Both the position numbers and the translations under genes were made by a program. Positions 14,835-18,894 of a stretch of DNA of 18,894 bases are shown here, piece by piece. The notes under the pieces were generated by a model, which saw nothing but the letters and a program-made list of their open reading frames with translations, did no database searches and had not been told where the DNA came from. This stretch comes from JBBQKI01 sp038326725 (GTDB taxonomy: Bacteria > Bacteroidota > Bacteroidia > Flavobacteriales > Flavobacteriaceae): contig JBBQKI010000038.1 in NCBI GenBank assembly GCA_038326725.1, positions 1 through 18,894 of the forward strand. The letters run 5' to 3'. How positions within the stretch are numbered: the first letter of the stretch is position 1; every line of letters begins with the position of its first letter.

Positions 14835-15578
14835 TCAGGGCCTTTCGGCATCTATTTTCAATTTTAGTTTATAGAAAGCCCTTTTTGCTGCGCGTTCCTC
14901 GGCCTTCTTTTTGGAAGTGGCCCTGGCTTTTGCAACCGTTTCATTGTTCACTGAAAGTTTTACTGCAAAGTGTTTTACGATGTCCTTTCCGGTGTCTTCG
15001 TAAACATCAAAAATGAAGTTTTTTTTGTTTTTTTGGCACCATTCAATCAACAAACTTTTATAGCTGATTACCTTTCCCTCAAGTTTTTCGATATCAACGT
15101 AAGGTTTTATTACCCGTTTTGTGATGAATTTTTCGCAGTAGACAAAACCCCGGTCCAAATAGATGGCGCCAACCAAAGCCTCAAAGACATTGCCGTGGAT
15201 ATTCCCGCCAAATTGCTCCATGGGAATTGTCGTTTTTAAAAAACTTATTAATTTCAGGTCCCGGCCCAATTCGTTCAAATGCTCGCGGCTCACAACTTTT
15301 GACCTCATTTTGGTAAGATAGCCTTCATTGCCGCCAGGCACTTTTTTGAATAAATGGGAAGCAATGACCGCTCCCAGCATGGCATCGCCCAAAAATTCCA
15401 AGCGTTCATAGTTTTGGGGTTTTCCTTCAATGTTTTTTTCATTGGTGGAGCGATGGGTAAATGCAGTTTCGTAAATGGAAATGTTTTTTGGGGAAAAACC
15501 CAATATTTTTTTTAGGGAATTAAAAAACTCCCCCTCCTTAGCAGAACGGGCTTTGAATATGTTTTTAAATAAAGGCAT
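14835..15578 (-). CDS. rnc: Ribonuclease III
   Basis: A complete 247-residue endonuclease that cuts double-stranded RNA in rRNA and mRNA processing. The nuclease signature YERLEFLGDAMLG supplies E61 and D65, and the second acidic site is E133 in NVFEALVGAIYLD. The residue equivalent to E. coli D114 is Asn (N130), a substitution I believe is usual in this phylum. A C-terminal double-stranded-RNA-binding domain covers about residues 172-240 (SYKSLLIEWCQKN, ending AKARATSKKKAEERAAKRA). The N-terminus has an extra 20-odd residues ahead of the catalytic domain. It follows fabF with 8 bases between. Confidence 0.97.
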   Translation of the reverse strand: MPLFKNIFKARSAKEGEFFNSLKKILGFSPKNISIYETAFTHRSTNEKNIEGKPQNYERLEFLGDAMLGAVIASHLFKKVPGGNEGYLTKMRSKVVSREHLNELGRDLKLISFLKTTIPMEQFGGNIHGNVFEALVGAIYLDRGFVYCEKFITKRVIKPYVDIEKLEGKVISYKSLLIEWCQKNKKNFIFDVYEDTGKDIVKHFAVKLSVNNETVAKARATSKKKAEERAAKRAFYKLKLKIDAERP

Positions 15579-15586
15579 TAATCGTT

Positions 15587-16840
15587 TTAAGCGTCAAATT
15601 TTTTGAAGAGCACACAGGCATTATGCCCCCCAAACCCGAAAGTGTTGCTCATTGCCACTTTTATATCGCGCTTTTGAGCCTTGTTCAAGGTGAGGTTTAG
15701 TGAAGGGTCTATATTTTCGTCGACCGTGGTGTGGTTAATGGTTGGGGGGACTATCCCGTATTTCATTGCCAAAATGGAAGCGATGGCTTCAATGGCGCCC
15801 GCCGCGCCAAGCAAATGGCCCGTCATGGATTTTGTGGAATTTATGTTTATATTTTTTGCGTGTTCGCCAAAAACTTTTGTTATGGCTTTAAGTTCGGCCA
15901 CATCGCCTAAAGGAGTTGAGGTGCCGTGAGTGTTGATGGCATCTACTTCGTTGGGGCTCATGCCCGCATCGCGAAGGCAATTCAGCATTACGCGTTCCAC
16001 CCCAATACCGTCCGGGTGCGGAGCCGTCATGTGGTAGGCATCGCTGGACATGCCACCGCCGACCACTTCAGCATAAATTTTTGCGCCCCTTTTTTTAGCA
16101 TGTTCGTATTCTTCCAATATCAAAGCTCCACCACCTTCGCCCAAAACGAACCCATCGCGGGTAGCGTCAAAAGGCCGGGAAGCCGTTTCGGGGCTTTCAT
16201 TTCTGGTCGATAAAGCATGCATGGCGTTGAAACCGCCTATTCCCGCTTTGGTTACCGCTGCTTCGCTCCCTCCGGTAACAATAATATCACAATGCCCTAA
16301 TCTAATATAATTAAGGGCATCTATCATTGCGTTCGCGGCAGAGGCACAGGCAGAAACCGTGGTATAGTTGGGGCCCATAAACCCATGCTTGATGGAGATA
16401 TTGCCGGGGGCAATATCTGCTATCATTTTGGGAATAAAAAAGGGGTTGAAACGTGGAGTTCCATCCCCTTCTGCAAAATTTATTACTTCATCCTGAAAGG
16501 TTTCCAATCCGCCAATTCCCGCGCCCCAAATAACACCTACTCGGAATTTATCAATAGTTTCCAAGTTGATGCCTGCATCTTTAATGGCTTCGTCCGAAGA
16601 CACCATGGCATATTGGGCAAAACGGTCAAGTTTTCGGGCTTCTTTCCTGTCAAAATGATCTTCTGCGTTGAAATTTTTGATCTCGCAAGCGAATTTTGTC
16701 TTGAACTTTTCAGTATCAAAATAGGTTATGGGCGCACAGCCGCTCTTACCACTAATTAAGGCTTCCCAATATTCATTGATATTGTTGCCAATAGGGGTAA
16801 GTGCGCCAAGGCCTGTAACTACAACTCGCTTTAATTCCAT
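15587..16840 (-). CDS. fabF: 3-oxoacyl-[acyl-carrier-protein] synthase II
   Basis: A complete 417-residue condensing enzyme that elongates acyl-ACP with malonyl-ACP in type II fatty-acid synthesis. The active-site cysteine is C165 in TTVSACASAANAM, with H305 in NTHGTSTPLGD and H342 in SMTGHLLGAAGA, and the conserved K337. The FGFGGHN motif lies near the C-terminus. It lies 13 bases downstream of acpP and upstream of rnc, an order usual in Bacteroidota. The product feeds phospholipid and lipoprotein acyl chains. Confidence 0.98.
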   Translation of the reverse strand: MELKRVVVTGLGALTPIGNNINEYWEALISGKSGCAPITYFDTEKFKTKFACEIKNFNAEDHFDRKEARKLDRFAQYAMVSSDEAIKDAGINLETIDKFRVGVIWGAGIGGLETFQDEVINFAEGDGTPRFNPFFIPKMIADIAPGNISIKHGFMGPNYTTVSACASAANAMIDALNYIRLGHCDIIVTGGSEAAVTKAGIGGFNAMHALSTRNESPETASRPFDATRDGFVLGEGGGALILEEYEHAKKRGAKIYAEVVGGGMSSDAYHMTAPHPDGIGVERVMLNCLRDAGMSPNEVDAINTHGTSTPLGDVAELKAITKVFGEHAKNININSTKSMTGHLLGAAGAIEAIASILAMKYGIVPPTINHTTVDENIDPSLNLTLNKAQKRDIKVAMSNTFGFGGHNACVLFKKFDA

Positions 16841-16853
16841 AAGGAAGAGTTGG

Positions 16854-17087
16854 TTATTTCGCTGCTTCTATGTAGGAGATTGCTTGACCAACAGTGGCAA
16901 TGTTTTCTGCCTGGTCGTCCGGGATTTGGATATCGAATTCTTTTTCAAATTCCATAATAAGTTCAACGGTATCTAAGGAGTCTGCTCCCAAGTCGTTGGT
17001 GAAGCTCGCTTCGTTCACAACTTCGTTTTCGTCAACACCTAATTTGTCCACGATAATCGCTTTTACTCTTGATGCAATGTCTGACAT
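16854..17087 (-). CDS. acpP: Acyl carrier protein
   Basis: A complete 77-residue acidic carrier protein. The 4'-phosphopantetheine attachment serine is S37 in LGADSLDTVEL. Helix II (SLDTVELIMEFEKEFDIQIPD) and the rest of the fold are standard. It carries acyl chains for FabF and for the acyl-ACP desaturase found elsewhere in this window. It is the first gene of the acpP-fabF-rnc block, with a good -7 box 33 bases upstream. Confidence 0.99.
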   Translation of the reverse strand: MSDIASRVKAIIVDKLGVDENEVVNEASFTNDLGADSLDTVELIMEFEKEFDIQIPDDQAENIATVGQAISYIEAAK

Positions 17088-17110
17088 AATCTTGTTTTTT
17101 TAAATTTAAG

Positions 17111-17127
17111 TATAAGTGGCAAAAATA
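17111..17127 (-). promoter_or_regulatory. Promoter -7 box and start region of acpP
   Basis: On the minus strand TATTTTTG (17127-17120) matches TAnnTTTG. At the -33 position there is TGG instead of TTG, 20 bases away. The sequence then runs into the 13-base word TTTGCCACTTATA (17123-17111), identical to one at the desaturase promoter. Confidence 0.55.
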
Positions 17128-17297
17128 AAATATTTTAATTGAAAACACCATTTAAAGTTCAAAATGTGAAAGTGGCTTGGTTAAAAAATTCAATATTTAT
17201 AAAATTGCTTGAAACCAAATTTCACAAAAGATAAAGATTGCAGTTAAATGTGAAACCAACTTTAAACAAATTTAAGCTAAGTAAAATCCTATTGCTT

Positions 17298-17305
17298 TAC
17301 TTTTG
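17298..17305 (+). promoter_or_regulatory. Promoter -7 box of purN
   Basis: TACTTTTG fits TAnnTTTG exactly, 44 bases upstream of the ATG at 17350. No TTG is present at -33. Its position places transcription start downstream of the possible GTG start at 17305, which supports the shorter protein. It is divergent from the acpP promoter about 170 bases away. Confidence 0.5.
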
Positions 17306-17349
17306 TGAATTATTTTCAACGAATATTAAAACCCCCTATTTTCATCAAA

Positions 17350-17970
17350 ATGAAGAAGCGTATCGTGATTTTAGCTTCCGGGAGCGGCACAAATGCCCAA
17401 AGGATTATAGAACATTTTCAGCAAAATCATAAAGCGTTGATGGCCGAGGTTGTTTTGGTTATTTCCAATAATAAAAATGCAATGGTTTTGGAACGGGCTA
17501 AAAACCTAAATGTCAAGGCTGAACATTTCAGCAAGGAAGATTTTTTTGAAACAGACAAGATTTTAAAAATGTTAAAGGCAAGTCATCCCGACCTCATAGT
17601 ATTGGCCGGATTTCTTTTAAAAATCCCCGAAAATATATTGAAAGTATTTCCCGATAAAATCATCAACATCCACCCTGCCTTGCTCCCAAAATATGGTGGG
17701 AAAGGAATGTACGGTACGCGCGTGCACCAAGCCGTGATTGAAAACAACGAACCGGAAACGGGCATCAGTATTCATTATGTGAATGAAAATTATGATGAAG
17801 GCGCTATAATTTTTCAGAAAACCGTAAAAGTTTCCAAAGAGGATACGCATGAAACCATAGCGAAAAAGGTGCATAAATTGGAGCATGAATGGTTTCCGAA
17901 AATAATTGAAGAAGTTTTAGCCCACCCCTTAATCCCCTCCCCAAAGGGAAGAGGAAATAATAATCTATGA
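17350..17970 (+). CDS. purN: Phosphoribosylglycinamide formyltransferase
   Basis: The ATG at 17350 gives 206 residues. It transfers a formyl group from 10-formyltetrahydrofolate to GAR in purine synthesis. The phosphate-binding motif GSGTN is at 11-15, the catalytic N106 and H108 lie in NIHPALLPKYGG, and D149 in NYDEGAII. N106 and H108 have the same numbers as in the E. coli enzyme. The last 14 or so residues (HPLIPSPKGRGNNNL) do not belong to the usual fold; they are encoded by a palindromic repeat-like stretch at 17934-17954 and lengthen the protein beyond the usual size of about 190. The stop overlaps the start of the next gene (ATGA). Confidence 0.95.
   Translation: MKKRIVILASGSGTNAQRIIEHFQQNHKALMAEVVLVISNNKNAMVLERAKNLNVKAEHFSKEDFFETDKILKMLKASHPDLIVLAGFLLKIPENILKVFPDKIINIHPALLPKYGGKGMYGTRVHQAVIENNEPETGISIHYVNENYDEGAIIFQKTVKVSKEDTHETIAKKVHKLEHEWFPKIIEEVLAHPLIPSPKGRGNNNL
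17934..17954. repeat. Palindromic repeat-like element at the 3' end of purN
   Basis: CCCCTCCCC and GGGAAGAGG are imperfect inverted arms (seven of nine positions pair) around AAA. In the purN frame it reads as LIPSPKGRG, a peptide that turns up at the ends of many unrelated bacterial ORFs because it is encoded by dispersed palindromic repeats. Only one copy is in this window, so its repeat nature is inferred. Confidence 0.5.
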
Positions 17971-18602
17971 CAAAAAAGCAAAATTTTTATGTGGTATGGT
18001 ATGGCCACAAAACAGGGATTTTCAAAACCTGGGAAGCTTGCAAAGCCGCGATCCATGGCATAAATTGCGCACAATATATGGCCTTTCCAACTTTAGCCGA
18101 GGCCGAAAAAGCGTACTCAAAAGAATATGCTGATTATAAAGGAAAGAATCCAAAAAAGAAAACCATTTCTGCCGAAGCACTTCGAAAAATCGGGGAACCC
18201 AATTTATATTCCATTGCCGTGGATGCGGCTTCAAGCGGCAATCCCGGGAAAATGGAATACCGCGGCGTGGAAACCCAAACCCAGAAACAACTTTTTCATC
18301 AAGGGCCTTTCCAACAGGGAACTAACAATGTTGGGGAATTTTTGGCACTGGTTCACGGTTTGGCATTTTTAAAAAATAAAAACAGCGACCGCATCCTTTA
18401 CACGGATTCGCGAATTGCCATGGGTTGGATTAAAAAGAAAAAATGCAATACCAAATTAAAACAAACTTCAATAAATGCCACGCTTTTTGAGCTCATCGAA
18501 AGAGCGGAAATTTGGTTAAAAACCAACAAATACGAAACAAAAATTGTAAAATGGGAAACCAAGGCTTGGGGCGAAATTCCGGCGGATTTTGGGCGGAAGT
18601 GA
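17967..18602 (+). CDS. rnhA: Ribonuclease H with viroplasmin-like N-terminal domain
   Basis: A complete 211-residue protein. Residues about 6-50 (FYVVWYGHKTGIFKTWEAC..., then FPTLAEAEKAY) form the viroplasmin or hybrid-binding domain also found in eukaryotic RNase H1. A linker follows to about residue 75. The RNase H domain then has its acidic catalytic residues at D86 (AVDAASSGNPG), E124 (NNVGEFLALVHG), D147 (YTDSRIA) and D207 (IPADFGRK). It cleaves the RNA strand of RNA/DNA hybrids. Its ATG overlaps the purN stop by four bases, and AGAGGA at 17950-17955, inside the palindromic element, is an unusually good Shine-Dalgarno for this genome. Confidence 0.93.
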   Translation: MTKKQNFYVVWYGHKTGIFKTWEACKAAIHGINCAQYMAFPTLAEAEKAYSKEYADYKGKNPKKKTISAEALRKIGEPNLYSIAVDAASSGNPGKMEYRGVETQTQKQLFHQGPFQQGTNNVGEFLALVHGLAFLKNKNSDRILYTDSRIAMGWIKKKKCNTKLKQTSINATLFELIERAEIWLKTNKYETKIVKWETKAWGEIPADFGRK

Positions 18603-18668
18603 AAAAAATAGAATTGCAATAAAAGCTTGAATATTGCCACGATAAATATTAAATTTTGGATATTGCCC

Positions 18669-18698
18669 TTGGTTTTTAAGATTATTATGTTACTTTTA
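18669..18698 (+). promoter_or_regulatory. Candidate promoter for a gene starting near the window end
   Basis: TTG (18669-18671) is followed, after 19 bases, by TACTTTTA (18691-18698), one base off TAnnTTTG. The ATG of the next possible gene is at 18806. The rest of 18603-18805 is AT-rich and holds nothing else I can name. Confidence 0.4.
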
Positions 18699-18805
18699 AA
18701 AAATTATAACTCCCTAATTAGCAAGTGAAAATCCAATTTTTGGTTTTTCTTTTACACAGTGTTTAAAATTTTAATCTAATCATTAATCTTTAAAAACTTA
18801 AAATT

Positions 18806-18894
18806 ATGGCAGTTATCGTTGGGGGGGGGGCCGGGGGGGGGTGGGGGGGGCGGTGTGGGGGGGGGGGGGGTTGGTGGGCGGGGTGGTGGTGTGG
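18806..18894 (+). other. Possible gene start running into a G-rich contig-end artefact
   Basis: An ATG at 18806 is followed by codons for Ala-Val-Ile-Val, and then the sequence becomes almost pure G: bases 18821-18894 hold 60 G, 10 T, 4 C and no A. This is unlike the AT-rich DNA before it and resembles the poly-G calls of failed cycles in two-colour Illumina data. The first few codons may belong to a real gene, but the G-rich part should not be translated. Confidence 0.7.

Noticed and set aside
18806..18894. Glycine-rich protein starting at 18806
   Set aside because: The glycine codons come from a near pure G tract with no A, best explained as a sequencing artefact.

Overview
The window looks like a chromosomal segment of a member of the Flavobacteriaceae (phylum Bacteroidota). 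Evidence: the order acpP-fabF-rnc-(IPExxxVDY protein)-pyk with purN divergent from acpP, which is typical of that family; flavobacterial protein families (IPExxxVDY, DUF4382 lipoprotein); AT-rich intergenic DNA; little use of Shine-Dalgarno sequences; and several promoters fitting the Bacteroidota pattern (-33 TTG, -7 TAnnTTTG). Genus cannot be fixed from sequence alone. I see no rRNA, tRNA, CRISPR array, insertion sequence or prophage gene.

Layout. 1-458 (-) is the N-terminal part of a MoxR-type AAA+ ATPase cut by the window edge. 592-1377 (-) is a DUF4382 lipoprotein followed by a clear terminator. 1520-3408 (+) is a two-gene operon, a YdfG-like short-chain dehydrogenase overlapping an AlbA_2 (Schlafen-type) putative ATP-binding protein. 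3464-4189 (+) is a PPP-type metallophosphatase and 4249-5238 (+) a soluble acyl-ACP desaturase. On the minus strand, 5250-8409 carries a small lipoprotein, an ALDH7-type aldehyde dehydrogenase, 3-hydroxyanthranilate 3,4-dioxygenase and a CAP-domain lipoprotein. 8613-9674 (+) is a lipoprotein isoaspartyl peptidase/asparaginase. 9742-10861 (-) holds a CYTH phosphohydrolase and a Rossmann-fold protein, divergent from DNA polymerase IV (10913-12022, +). An SH3-domain lipoprotein follows (12101-12859, +).

12861-17087 (-) is the core housekeeping block: acpP, fabF, rnc, the IPExxxVDY protein and pyk. Divergent from it are purN and an RNase H with a viroplasmin-like N-terminus. The window ends in 74 bases made almost only of G, which looks like a sequencing or assembly artefact at a contig end.

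How the genes relate. Fatty-acid synthesis is represented by acpP, fabF and the acyl-ACP desaturase that acts on the product; the acpP and desaturase promoters share an exact 13-mer around the predicted start of transcription. Amino-acid catabolism is represented by the 3-hydroxyanthranilate dioxygenase (tryptophan/kynurenine route) and the ALDH7 enzyme (probably lysine/piperideine-6-carboxylate route). Five genes encode predicted lipoproteins. I did not find a convincing undescribed multi-gene system. The best leads are regulatory or structural: a palindrome over the predicted 3-hydroxyanthranilate dioxygenase promoter, the shared acpP/desaturase 13-mer, a palindromic repeat that forms the C-terminus of PurN and the ribosome-binding region of the next gene, and the coupled dehydrogenase/AlbA_2 pair.
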